In this document: in pieces, positions 54,048 to 61,669 of the stretch
Layout of the letters: each line of letters starts with the position of its first letter
How positions within the stretch are numbered: the first letter of the stretch is position 1
Assembly: GCA_963693365.1 (NCBI GenBank)
Contig: CAVNZM010000007.1
Span: 11,118,640 to 11,182,639, forward strand
Direction: 5' to 3'
DNA length: 64,000 nucleotides
Origin: Amoebidium appalachense
Lineage: Eukaryota > Ichthyosporea
Program-made: the position numbers and the translations under genes
Notes under the pieces: generated by a model
What the model was told of the DNA's origin: nothing
Database searches by the model: none
The model's input: the letters and a program-made list of their open reading frames with translations, nothing else

Positions 54048-54794
54048 TCAAGGCCAGTTGATATCTCCGTCTGAAGACTCGGAAGACGCCCCAGAGCTGC
54101 TGGCTTCACTGGCTCGTGCCCTTTTCTGCTGTCCCCGTGTCAAGGTCTTGGACTCGGAAGACGAGTGCTCCTCAGAAGACGAGTACTCCTCAGGTCCCCA
54201 TAGCAAGGTCTTGAACCAAGGAGGCACTTCCTCCTGTACCTCCGACCCAGAGCTTTTGACTTCCTCTCGTGTCCTCTTCTGCTGTCTTCGTGGTTTCTCC
54301 CGTGTCTTGGACCCCTGTGTGAAGGTCTTCCAGTTGAACCAAGGAGGCACTGGAGAATGGTGCTTCTCCTCCGACCCAGAGCTTCTGACTTCCTCTCGTG
54401 TCCTCTTCTGCTGTCTTCGTGGTTTCTCCCGTGTCTTGGACCCCTGTGTGATGTGCAAACGTGAGCGCTGCAGGGGCAGGGGGGCCAAGTCCACGGGATA
54501 GGAGCTGCCATGCTCGCCAGCACGAAGTGCAGGTGCCGCTGCCAGGACAGGGGGTGCCACGGTCAGCGCTGGGGGTGCCACGGTCAGCGCTGGGGGTGCC
54601 ACGGTCAGCGCTGGGGGTGCCACGGTTGCTGCTGTAGTGGTGCGCTTGCTTAAAGCCATGCGGGCGTGCCTAGCAAGGGCGCACGCGAAACGGGTCTGGG
54701 TGTCCCGCAGGACCTTTGCATCCTCCTCCAAAGTCTTGAGTCTTGTCTCTATTTTTTTAGCGCGCCTTTCTAGATCTTTGATGTTAGAACTCAT
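54048..54794 (-). CDS. Basic Ser/Glu-rich protein with internal repeats, 248 residues
   Basis: The start is taken at the ATG at 54794 because the TATA box is 86 bases upstream and the longer frame begins with a non-ATG codon. Residues about 3-40 form a predicted coiled coil (NIKDLERRAKKIETRLKTLE). A four-fold 7-residue repeat TVAPPAL follows (encoded near 54549-54632). Then a 43-residue unit occurs twice, each with TQGSKTREKPRRQQKRTREE followed by an SSGSE motif and VPPWF. The C-terminus is Ser/Glu-rich and ends DGDINWP. It converges on the 51449 gene across the tandem array. No family is recognised; the basic repeats could bind nucleic acid. Confidence 0.7.
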   Translation of the reverse strand: MSSNIKDLERRAKKIETRLKTLEEDAKVLRDTQTRFACALARHARMALSKRTTTAATVAPPALTVAPPALTVAPPALTVAPPVLAAAPALRAGEHGSSYPVDLAPLPLQRSRLHITQGSKTREKPRRQQKRTREEVRSSGSEEKHHSPVPPWFNWKTFTQGSKTREKPRRQQKRTREEVKSSGSEVQEEVPPWFKTLLWGPEEYSSSEEHSSSESKTLTRGQQKRARASEASSSGASSESSDGDINWP

Positions 54795-54879
54795 TTTCGT
54801 GACAGTTGGATGTACGTTGTGTGCCAAGGGAGAAGCTAGCTAACATGGAAAAGGTGTGTGGATTGAAGAGAGTATGGGC

Positions 54880-54886
54880 TTTTATA
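54880..54886 (-). promoter_or_regulatory. TATA box
   Basis: On the minus strand GGCATATAAAAGCC, 86 bases before the ATG at 54794. It shares its flanking GGCATATAAAAG with the box at 51346. Confidence 0.7.
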
Positions 54887-55480
54887 TGCCGTGCCCGGCT
54901 TTGGCATCAGATGCTTTATTGCATTAGATTGGTTGGATATACCCCAGCCGCGACGCTTGATTGGATCTAGAGATCGCGTGAATATCTGATTGGCTAATTG
55001 TCATTTGGGCATCTTGGTGTATCCGATAAGTTGGGGCTCAACCAAATCTGCTGACTGATTGATGAATTCTGATTGGATCAACAAGAGCATGTTTTGACTT
55101 GAGAATTGTCATTTGACAGATTCGATTGTAATCCGATCTTTGCAACTTGGCCGTCAGTGTTTACACACAATGTATTTTGATGTAGCAACTCCTAAAAAAA
55201 CACGAATATGCTTCCCAACAATTACGAGCATTATTCTGTCTATCAGGGATACAAAAATTGGTCAGGAAAAGTACACAATCACATGGTGCTGACTGCTTGA
55301 ACACGATGTCAACTGATAGCGAATCGGTGCACTGCCTGCTGGGAACAACATGTCACTTTTTGAGCAGCACTTAGGAAACTCGCGCTCACGTGGATCCAAT
55401 ACTTATACACCAACCAGAAGTGTGCGCACAAAAAGGGGTCCGAGCTGGATACAAATGGCTTGGTGTGTGTGTGTGTGTGT
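54887..55480. other. AT-richer intergenic DNA, no gene seen
   Basis: Unique sequence between the leftward gene at 54794 and the rightward gene at 55746. The phrase TGATTGG or GATTGGAT recurs several times (54951, 54981, 55061 and 55074). No ORF of note. Confidence 0.55.
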
Positions 55481-55700
55481 TTTATTTTGCACTGTGTAAG
55501 GAGCGCTTTTTTTTTTGTTCACACTGCTTTACTTTGTAAATAATCAGTGGCGAGTTTTTTTTAGTTCACGGTGTGTTTGCGCATCATAGGATTTTGCTTT
55601 ATTTTGCATTGTGTAAGAGGAACGTTTTTTTTTGGGTCACACTTTTGCTTCGTAAAAATAAGAGGGACGTTTTTTTTTGTTCACACTGCTTTGCTTCGTG
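55481..55700 (+). repeat. Diverged T-rich repeats upstream of 55746
   Basis: Three to four imperfect copies of a segment containing a run of 8-9 T, then GTTCACACTGCTTTGCTTCGT (about 55508, 55560, 55626 and 55670). The last copy is followed by GGATAAAAAC at 55700-55709, a possible weak TATA element 37 bases before the ATG. Confidence 0.65.
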
Positions 55701-55745
55701 GATAAAAACTAAACACCTCCTGCCCAACCGGCTGCAAACGACACA

Positions 55746-56102
55746 ATGGATGAAACAGATACACAGCGCCAAGATGCACACACCGAGCAGCTGCAAGAGA
55801 CCAACAAGATGCTGAAGGAGGCCAACGAGGGGCTGCACGGGCTGATCCAGCAGCTGAGGGAGTTGAACAACGACATGGACAAGGACAACGACGCGCTGCG
55901 CACAATGAACAAGAACCAGCGGGAGGTGATCAAGGGCCTGCAAGAGGAGCGCAACAAGGTGTGCGAAGAGAACAAGAATTTGGTGGTGGAGAACCAAGAG
56001 CTGCAGCTGGAAAACGACAAGCTGAAGAAGCAAAAGGACTTTCTACGGGCCTGTCTCATACGGCTGGGCCAGTCCGCTAAGACTCCGGATGAAACGGATT
56101 GA
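55746..56102 (+). CDS. Coiled-coil protein, 118 residues
   Basis: ATG-to-TGA frame almost wholly made of a heptad-repeat helix (residues about 12-102), with segments such as ETNKMLKEANEGLHGLIQQL and NQELQLENDKLKKQKDFLRA, rich in Asn, Gln, Glu and Lys. The tail repeats the beginning of the protein (DETD at both residues 2-5 and the C-terminus). It lies just inside the right inverted repeat and is the third gene of the cassette. A leucine-zipper-like dimer or trimer is likely; no basic DNA-binding region precedes it. Family unknown. Confidence 0.75.
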   Translation: MDETDTQRQDAHTEQLQETNKMLKEANEGLHGLIQQLRELNNDMDKDNDALRTMNKNQREVIKGLQEERNKVCEENKNLVVENQELQLENDKLKKQKDFLRACLIRLGQSAKTPDETD

Positions 56103-56159
56103 TACAATCATGAGGGATAACACTTGCGAGTGATTTCATTCTGTTACTTAGTATGTATT

Positions 56160-56466
56160 AACGTCCAAGCTTGATGAAAACAAACCCGTGGCTGCTAACC
56201 ATTGGCCGGGTATAGATCTAACCAAAAAAGGAAGGCACAACAAATTAGTGCCCTGCACACGGAGCATGCCTATAGGCTGTTTAGACACCACACGTGTAGG
56301 GCACTGCCTCTTGGCACCAACCAGAAGAGGGTAGAAATCAGTGCCCTGCACACGGAGCATGCCTATAGGCTGTTTAGACACCACACATGTAGGGCACTGC
56401 CTCTTGGCACCAACCAGAAGAGGGTAGAAATCAGTGCCCTGCACAGTCACGGAGCATGCCTATAGG
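56160..56466 (-). repeat. Right inverted repeat with about 2.4 tandem units
   Basis: Reverse complement of 50733-51238. The non-tandem part (56160-56247, starting ACGTCCAAGCTTGATGAAAA) matches 51150-51238, followed by units of 93 bases beginning at about 56248, 56341 and 56434. It has fewer units than the left copy and a few shared differences (GCACTGCC for GCGCTGCC), so each array appears to have been homogenised separately. Confidence 0.92.
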
Positions 56467-56476
56467 CAGTGATGGG

Positions 56477-56613
56477 GTGAGTAGGATGAGTAGCTTGAGT
56501 ACCTACTCATCTGGTCTCCCCCCGGGTGTTCCAATTTCCTTTTGGATTGAGATTTAGGTATACCCGTAGCCCACAGTAGATGAGTACGTACTCATCCTAC
56601 TCATCCTACTCAC
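56477..56613. repeat. Small foldback next to the right inverted repeat
   Basis: GTGAGTAGGATGAGTAG at 56477 is mirrored by CTACTCATCCTACTCAC at 56597-56613. The inner right arm also contains the perfect 18-base palindrome GATGAGTACGTACTCATC (56579-56596). It abuts the end of the tandem units, so it may mark the edge of the cassette or a separate small insertion. Confidence 0.7.
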
Positions 56614-57006
56614 TATATGACAATTGCATATTTTTATACCTAAAAAGGAAACCTTTACCATATTTGGTCGAGTAACATCTAGTGTGGGACACTTGTCTGT
56701 GTTACTCAGAATCAGTACCTTGAGTAAGATAATTATTGTTACTCAGTGCAACAAGTTTCAGGTGACGTGTATCTGCTTATACTATATATATATATATATC
56801 CTGAGTGTAGGGCTGGCTCCCTAATGGACACTCCAAACCCACATATTTGTAACAATATTATCGACCATAATCCCAACGCACACCAGACATGTGCTCCGAT
56901 GACTCCCTGGCTGTGGGCCTCCTTATATTCACATGCTGCGCCATCCAGGGCACAGTTGCACCTTCACCGGCAGTCGCACACACACACGCACTGCGTGATA
57001 CCTGCA

Positions 57007-57525
57007 TTATTCTCTACACTGCCGCCTATTTTTCTGTACTGATTCATATAACTGCAGCGACAGAATGTCGCACCCCATGTCATGCCAAAGGAAGTCCTTC
57101 AAAAAGTCGATTCGCAGAAGGGTTGTTCGTTTTCTCTTTGCCTCCATGGGGACAGCTCGTCCCTCGCTCATGCCCTCCTCCTCCGTCGGATCCCTCGGTG
57201 GCAGCAGCGACAGCGTGGTGTCCCAGCGCTCCCAGGTCAGCCGAAACGACTTGCCCCAATCCAGGTCGATGGTCACCGCATCCCCGGCCCCCTCCAGTGG
57301 ACACGTCGAAAACACCAGGTGGTTGAGTCCAGTCCTGTTCGACGTTTCCACCGACTGCAGCGGCAGCATCGTGTCCGACAGCATCGTGTCGCCCTTGCCG
57401 AGTCTTGCGTGGAGCTGTAGCGGCCGGCTTGCCACCCTCCCGGCGCCGTTCGAGTCGAACGTCATGTTGGATACAAGCAGCGACAGCCGATTGACAAATA
57501 GCTTCAGGTCCTGCTCAAAAGCCAT
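57007..57525 (-). CDS. Unknown protein, 172 residues
   Basis: The start is the ATG at 57525, chosen because a TATA box lies 53 bases upstream and the longer frame has no ATG. Codon use is strongly GC-rich at third positions, as in the neighbouring genes. The protein is mixed alpha/beta with no membrane segment; visible stretches are FEQDLKLFVNRLSLLVSN near the start and LLRIDFLKDFLWHDMGCDIL near the end. It runs opposite to the gene starting at 57524. No family is recognised. Confidence 0.65.
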   Translation of the reverse strand: MAFEQDLKLFVNRLSLLVSNMTFDSNGAGRVASRPLQLHARLGKGDTMLSDTMLPLQSVETSNRTGLNHLVFSTCPLEGAGDAVTIDLDWGKSFRLTWERWDTTLSLLPPRDPTEEEGMSEGRAVPMEAKRKRTTLLRIDFLKDFLWHDMGCDILSLQLYESVQKNRRQCRE

Positions 57526-57901
57526 GGTCGGTTCTGGTGCAGATTCAGACTGGCAGCTCCCCGTGTCAGACACACGCTTTTATACCCTCCAGAGTCCCCG
57601 CCTGCGTCGGCGCACACTCATTCGCAAGGTGCCAGTTCTCGAGGCGCTGCATGACCACGAGTGCGCGCTTGCGTGTTTCGGCGTGTGTGTACGTGGGCCC
57701 GACACGGTGTGTGAGGTGCTGAGCGTGCGCTGTTGCACAAGCATGTGGACCGCAGGTGTGCGACCGGGAGACATTGTGGTGGCGTGCGAGATCAAGCGCG
57801 CGGAGCCCGGGTGGCGCAAGGTGTATCTCGAGCTCGAGGAGGGCGCGTGGACCAGCAACCAATGTGCCGCAGGGTGTAAGCGGAGAAAGTGGTTTCACTA
57901 G
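57524..57901 (+). CDS. Unknown protein, 125 residues
   Basis: The segment from about 57590 to the TAG at 57901 has very strong coding composition (for example GVRPGDIVVACEIKRAEPGW). The nearest in-frame upstream ATG is at 57524, overlapping the start codon of the opposite gene inside CCATGG. The frame stays open further left, antisense to that gene, so a longer form is possible but unlikely. Residues about 40-125 are rich in Cys and Val, and the end (GCKRRKWFH) is basic. It is followed after 32 bases by the small basic gene at 57934. No family is recognised. Confidence 0.6.
   Translation: MVGSGADSDWQLPVSDTRFYTLQSPRLRRRTLIRKVPVLEALHDHECALACFGVCVRGPDTVCEVLSVRCCTSMWTAGVRPGDIVVACEIKRAEPGWRKVYLELEEGAWTSNQCAAGCKRRKWFH
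57578..57584 (-). promoter_or_regulatory. TATA box
   Basis: GGGTATAAAAGCG on the minus strand, 53 bases before the ATG at 57525. It falls inside the predicted coding region of the gene on the plus strand. Confidence 0.65.
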
Positions 57902-57933
57902 GAGAGGTCGCCCACAATTTTTGGGTGAACGTC

Positions 57934-58071
57934 ATGTCAAAACGAAGAGGTCGGTCCAAAAAGAGGGGTCACAGACGTGCAAGGAAGTACGTCTATGCAG
58001 ACGAGTTCATGCCAAAATACCGGAGACTGGTGCTCCGACAGAGTGTGCGAGTAAAGCGCCAAGCACATTGA
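57934..58071 (+). CDS. Very basic 45-residue protein
   Basis: Short ATG-to-TGA frame beginning MSKRRGRSKKRGHRRARKYV, with about 40 percent Arg plus Lys, then Asp-Glu-Phe and a second basic half. Such proteins typically bind nucleic acid; in small double-stranded DNA viruses comparable arginine-rich peptides condense the genome, but no homology is claimed. It lies 32 bases after the preceding gene, which suggests co-transcription. Downstream, GTTGGATTTACAT followed by TATATTCACCCC occurs twice (58091 and 58146). Confidence 0.6.
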   Translation: MSKRRGRSKKRGHRRARKYVYADEFMPKYRRLVLRQSVRVKRQAH

Positions 58072-58193
58072 TATTTTTATTTCTGTTGTTGGATTTACAT
58101 TGTATATTCACCCCAATGTGAAGTTGCAAAACCATTATTTGGATCGTTGGATTTACATTATATATTCACCCCGAAACTGGTTAAGATTTTTTG

Positions 58194-58565
58194 CTATAAG
58201 GCATGCCCCACGTTGCCCGCGTTGCTCCAGGGGGTCCCCTCGTTCCACTCATCAAGGTCCGCACCCACCCCCTCGAACTCCTGGTTGCGGTTGCGCCCGT
58301 AGGCTCTGTCAAAGACACCCTCGCGCAGCGGCAGCCCTGCTGCCTCCACCACGTGGCCGACCTCTTTGAAAAAATAGTCAAGCCAGCGCTCACCCCAATC
58401 TTCAAGTGCTGTGCTCAGGTCCTCGGTGGTTGCGCCGCCCGGGGCCATGGTGGTGAACCACCATGTTCCTTCCGGATCCTCACCCGAGCACACCCTGTCC
58501 ATGTACCTCGTCAGTGCGTCCTCCGTCTTGGCGCGCCCTACGTCCCAGCGGTTTTTAGGTTCCAT
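58194..58565 (-). CDS. Unknown protein, 123 residues
   Basis: The start is the ATG at 58565 (MEPKNRWDVGRAK). The protein is acidic and Trp-rich, for example EDWGERWLDYFFKEVGHVVE, with a likely helical middle and a Gly/Asn-rich end. It is transcribed away from the membrane-protein gene at 58646; only 80 bases separate the two starts, so they probably share a promoter. No family is recognised. Confidence 0.65.
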   Translation of the reverse strand: MEPKNRWDVGRAKTEDALTRYMDRVCSGEDPEGTWWFTTMAPGGATTEDLSTALEDWGERWLDYFFKEVGHVVEAAGLPLREGVFDRAYGRNRNQEFEGVGADLDEWNEGTPWSNAGNVGHAL

Positions 58566-58645
58566 TAGCACTGCGATGCATAATCTCTGTGTGTGCTCCC
58601 CGAGTTGCTGGGGAGGGGGCGCTCCAAACTATCTCTTCGGAAGGT

Positions 58646-58900
58646 ATGACTTCTCCGAACATTGCAAACCTGAGATTTGACAACCCGAGTAACTCGTGGG
58701 TGCGCAGGGATGACATTGCCGCCGACCCGCACGAGTACCACCTGACCATCGACAACAGCACGCGCTTCATGCTCTACATGGGCACTTCATTGGACGACCA
58801 TGATGCACAGCTCAAGAGGGCTTCGATGTGGAGGGGCATAGCGCTTGCATGCATGGTGCTGCTCGTGCTGCTGGCCGGCGTGCTGGTGTACAGGTGGTAG
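58646..58900 (+). CDS. Small C-terminally anchored membrane protein, 84 residues
   Basis: The start is taken at the ATG at 58646 (MTSPNIANLRFDNPSNSWVR). About 58 hydrophilic residues are followed by one hydrophobic segment, IALACMVLLVLLAGVLVY, ending Arg-Trp. This is the layout of a single-pass protein with its N-terminal part on one side and almost no tail. Viruses of this size class often carry such proteins in the virion membrane or for host-membrane contact, but the role here is unknown. It converges on the zinc-finger gene ending at 58958, with a poly-G run between. Confidence 0.7.
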   Translation: MTSPNIANLRFDNPSNSWVRRDDIAADPHEYHLTIDNSTRFMLYMGTSLDDHDAQLKRASMWRGIALACMVLLVLLAGVLVYRW

Positions 58901-58957
58901 GGGGGGGGGGGGGGGTTAAGTTTGTAATTTTTATTCCTGGGCCGCACCAGGCGGACT

Positions 58958-59530
58958 TCACACGAGTTGGTTGCCCGGTTGATCTTGTTGTTTGTGTTTA
59001 TGCACCTCCTTTCGATGTCGCCACAGCCCACTACGCCATGAGAAGGCCTTTGAGCACCCTTCCTCAGCGCATATGTAGGAGCGCTGACCTGTATGGATGC
59101 GGTTATGAAATTTAAGCGCGTTGGAGTTCTTGAGGATCGCCCCGCATCCAGTGACACCACATACCACCTGTTGTCTTGAATCGTGCACCTTTAAGTGCCT
59201 AAGAAGCGCACCCCTGTATGAAAAGCGAGCGCCACACTCATCGTGGTTGCATGCATATGGGCGCTCACCCGTGTGCCTTCGTGTGTGTCGTAAAAGCCGT
59301 CCAGATTGTGGAGACCTGTAGTTGCACCCTTCGTAACTGCACTCGTATTTCATTATTCTGGTGTGTATGGTCATATGCGCATCCAGACCAACTTGTTGCG
59401 TACACCTTACCGTACAACCAGGCCATGTACACGAAAAGGGCTTCTCTCCTGTGTGGACCCTCCTATGGCGCTGCAAGTTTTGGCTTGTTGAAAATGTTTT
59501 ATAACACATGGAGCATTTGTTTTCAGGCAT
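58958..59530 (-). CDS. Six-finger C2H2 zinc-finger protein, 190 residues
   Basis: Starts at the ATG at 59530 and consists almost wholly of tandem C2H2 fingers. The first is C6-x2-C9-x12-H22-x3-H26; later ones have the C-x4-C spacing typical of TFIIIA-like fingers. Linkers of the TGEKP type appear (HTGEKPFSC, HTGERPYAC). The last finger ends HRKEVH and is followed by a short polar tail. Sequence-specific DNA binding is expected, perhaps as a transcription regulator. It is divergent from a second zinc-finger gene at 59681, with about 150 bases between starts. It is intronless like its neighbours. Confidence 0.88.
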   Translation of the reverse strand: MPENKCSMCYKTFSTSQNLQRHRRVHTGEKPFSCTWPGCTVRCTQQVGLDAHMTIHTRIMKYECSYEGCNYRSPQSGRLLRHTRRHTGERPYACNHDECGARFSYRGALLRHLKVHDSRQQVVCGVTGCGAILKNSNALKFHNRIHTGQRSYICAEEGCSKAFSWRSGLWRHRKEVHKHKQQDQPGNQLV

Positions 59531-59586
59531 ATTTCATGTCTTGCACCAAAAAAAAAACAAACAGAAACGGGTTGCCGGGTTGCCGT

Positions 59587-59627
59587 GCCACGCATGGCCC
59601 CCACAGCCCCCCACTGGTGGCATTGTG
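59587..59627 (+). promoter_or_regulatory. Conserved upstream motif (copy 1)
   Basis: GCCACGCATG, then CCCCCACAGCCCC, then CACTGGTGG, ending about 55 bases before the ATG at 59681. The same order of words occurs at 63036-63080, upstream of the second nuclease gene, and a weaker version ending CCCCGCTGG lies at 63900-63942. A shared cis-element or a dispersed repeat are both possible. Confidence 0.45.
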
Positions 59628-59680
59628 GCCGCCGTGTACTAAAGCGACACCCGCACTCATTTTCTCCCCATTCCTTAGCA

Positions 59681-60118
59681 ATGGACCAACCATGCAGACC
59701 CCCGCCCAAGAGAGTCTTTCTGTGCCCCGAATGCGCCCAAACGTTCACCACCAACGCCAACATGAAAAGACACCGTGCCACAACGCACTCGCAGACCCGT
59801 CCGTACACATGCCCCCATGATGGCTGCTTTGCATCCTTTACCCGCAGCGACTACATGAAGCTGCATGTGCGAATGCATACCGGCGAGCGTCCATATGTCT
59901 GCGACACGTGCCCTGCCGACTTCCCGTACCCCGCCGCGTTATGGTGGCATCGCCGTTTAGTCCACAAGGAGGACAAGACGCGCACACGGCCGGTGCGGGA
60001 TACCCTCCGGTGCCCGTCGGTGGGATGCGTGTGCAGATTCAGTCGGTCTCATGCTCTAAACTGCCATGTTAGAGCCGAACATCCCGAGCTGGTGACGAAT
60101 GCACCCGATCTGGTATAA
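59681..60118 (+). CDS. Four-finger C2H2 zinc-finger protein, 145 residues
   Basis: The start is the ATG at 59681 (MDQPCRPPPKRVFLCPECAQ). Four C2H2 fingers follow, the first using Cys15 and Cys18, then ones with YTCPHDGC, YVCDTCPADF and LRCPSVGC, with one canonical linker (HTGERPYVC). The final finger ends HVRAEH. It is probably a DNA-binding regulator. The TAA stop is embedded in the TATA box of the downstream helicase gene. Finger order and sequence differ from the gene at 58958, so the two are not a recent duplication. Confidence 0.87.
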   Translation: MDQPCRPPPKRVFLCPECAQTFTTNANMKRHRATTHSQTRPYTCPHDGCFASFTRSDYMKLHVRMHTGERPYVCDTCPADFPYPAALWWHRRLVHKEDKTRTRPVRDTLRCPSVGCVCRFSRSHALNCHVRAEHPELVTNAPDLV

Positions 60119-60120
60119 AT
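60114..60120 (+). promoter_or_regulatory. TATA box overlapping a stop codon
   Basis: GGTATAAATAC, 50 bases before the helicase ATG at 60170. The TAA at 60116-60118 is also the stop of the preceding zinc-finger gene. Confidence 0.65.
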
Positions 60121-60169
60121 ACGGCAAGCACGACCCGACACCTGTCAGATATTATCTAACCATACTACA

Positions 60170-61669
60170 ATGGAAGACCTCTACATGAAGATAGCCACGG
60201 ACATGTCAGAGAACGAGCAGCGCAAACTAGCGACATACGAAGAGTTTGAGCGGACACTGGCAACAGGCACGCGCAACAACTGGTTGGACGCGGACATCGT
60301 CGAGCAATACCAATGGACAGAGGAGCAGATCCACGCATTCTGTCGCACACTGGTGGCTTATTCCCGCCCGGATGGTGTGTACCTCTTCAAGCGTTTCAAG
60401 GATGGGAGATTCGTCCATGAGATCAAGTCCAAGGAGAAGGTGGCCGACATGCTGTCCAAGTACAAGTTCAAATACAACCCGACAGGCAAAAAGGTGGAAA
60501 CCTACAAGGGCTCCTGGCATCTGGACAGTAGCCACATGGTCGTGTACCACGGTGGTATCGTCTTCGACCCCAGTGACCCAGACCCAAAGACCCGTGTCCG
60601 CAACCCCCGCTACACGTCTACCCACAGCCGCACATTCAACAGCTTCCAGGGATTCCAGTTCCTGTATGACCCATCTTTTGTCATATACGAGAGCCTTCTT
60701 GCGGGCTTTATTTCTCATGCCAGGGAGGTCATCTGTGCAGGAGACGAGTCTCTGTACCGTTACGTGCTGGAGTGGCTGGGGCACCTGTTCCAGTACCCCG
60801 CACGCAAGCCCGAGTCTGCTTGGCTGATGAGGAGCATCGAAGGGACCGGCAAGAACATATTTGTAAGGATCATCCAAAATGTCCTGGGTGATGACCTTGT
60901 GGGCGTGGTCGAGACAGAAGACAGACTGGCAAGCCGCTTCAACAGCGGTATAACGTTCAAGTTGTTGGTGGTGTGCAACGAGGTTACCTACGGGAAGAGT
61001 CACCGTACACCGAACCATCTGAAGACGCTTATTACCGACGACACCATGACGTACGAGGCCAAGGGAATTGACGCAGTCAAGGTCAGATCCTGCGAGCGCT
61101 GGATCCTGATGTCCAACGAACAGCATCCCATTCCGGTCAGTCGCACGGACAGGCGCTATGCGTGCATGGAGGTGTCCGACATCCGTGTCGGCGATGAGAT
61201 GTATTTCAGGGCCCTGTCCCAGCAGTATGCAGCTGGATCCCCGGCGCTCGAGCATCTCTACCAGTGGTTCATGAGGATCCCCGTGTCCGACCCCAACCGT
61301 GTCCCACCCCCCATGACCACCCTCAAGCGGCAGCTACAGGACCTCAGCGGGCCGATGGAGCTGCAGTTCCTGCGTGACCTAATGAAACGCGAGAACGTGT
61401 TTGAGGATGCGCCCACGTTTGAGGATGGTGCGAGAGTTACTCCCGGCGGTCTCTTCTATCTCTACCAGACCTGGTGGGAACAGAACACCCCCGACAAGTC
61501 CAAGAGGCCCACCCAGCGTGACTTTGGAATGGCCGTCACTGCAGTCCTCGGAAAGCTCAAGAGTACGCGTGCTGCATCCATAGCTTACGGCGCCCCAGGC
61601 CAAGATTTGTGCGCAGGATCGGGCATTGTCGGTTGCTACACACTTGCTCGTACGGTGGTGGGTCTGTAA
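60170..61669 (+). CDS. Superfamily 3 (D5/DUF5906-like) DNA helicase
   Basis: 499 residues from an ATG 50 bases after a TATA box. The central domain has the SF3 signature: Walker A IEGTGKN with Lys228, a Walker B-like KLLVVCNEV (264-272), motif C WILMSN with Asn316, and the arginine-rich SRTDRRY (324-330). Before it lies the conserved block around NSFQGFQFLYDP that precedes this helicase in virus and plasmid replication proteins. The N-terminal 130 residues show no archaeo-eukaryotic primase catalytic motif that I can see, so this may be a helicase without primase. Such proteins unwind DNA at replication origins in Polinton-like viruses, virophages and NCLDVs. Residues about 396-462 form a separate C-terminal module that also occurs in both nucleases downstream. 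The 3' flank carries several GTAAC-type words. Confidence 0.88.
   Translation: MEDLYMKIATDMSENEQRKLATYEEFERTLATGTRNNWLDADIVEQYQWTEEQIHAFCRTLVAYSRPDGVYLFKRFKDGRFVHEIKSKEKVADMLSKYKFKYNPTGKKVETYKGSWHLDSSHMVVYHGGIVFDPSDPDPKTRVRNPRYTSTHSRTFNSFQGFQFLYDPSFVIYESLLAGFISHAREVICAGDESLYRYVLEWLGHLFQYPARKPESAWLMRSIEGTGKNIFVRIIQNVLGDDLVGVVETEDRLASRFNSGITFKLLVVCNEVTYGKSHRTPNHLKTLITDDTMTYEAKGIDAVKVRSCERWILMSNEQHPIPVSRTDRRYACMEVSDIRVGDEMYFRALSQQYAAGSPALEHLYQWFMRIPVSDPNRVPPPMTTLKRQLQDLSGPMELQFLRDLMKRENVFEDAPTFEDGARVTPGGLFYLYQTWWEQNTPDKSKRPTQRDFGMAVTAVLGKLKSTRAASIAYGAPGQDLCAGSGIVGCYTLARTVVGL

Noticed and set aside
50733-56466. LTR retrotransposon
   Set aside because: The repeats are inverted, not direct, and no gag, protease or reverse transcriptase is encoded between them.
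57065-57523. Leftward extension of the plus-strand gene at 57524 to 57065
   Set aside because: It is antisense to the 57525 gene, which has a TATA box and coding composition; Ser-rich content there is typical of a shadow frame.
60227-61255. 342-codon minus-strand ORF
   Set aside because: It lies antisense within the helicase gene, which has clear SF3 motifs; the opposite frame has none.
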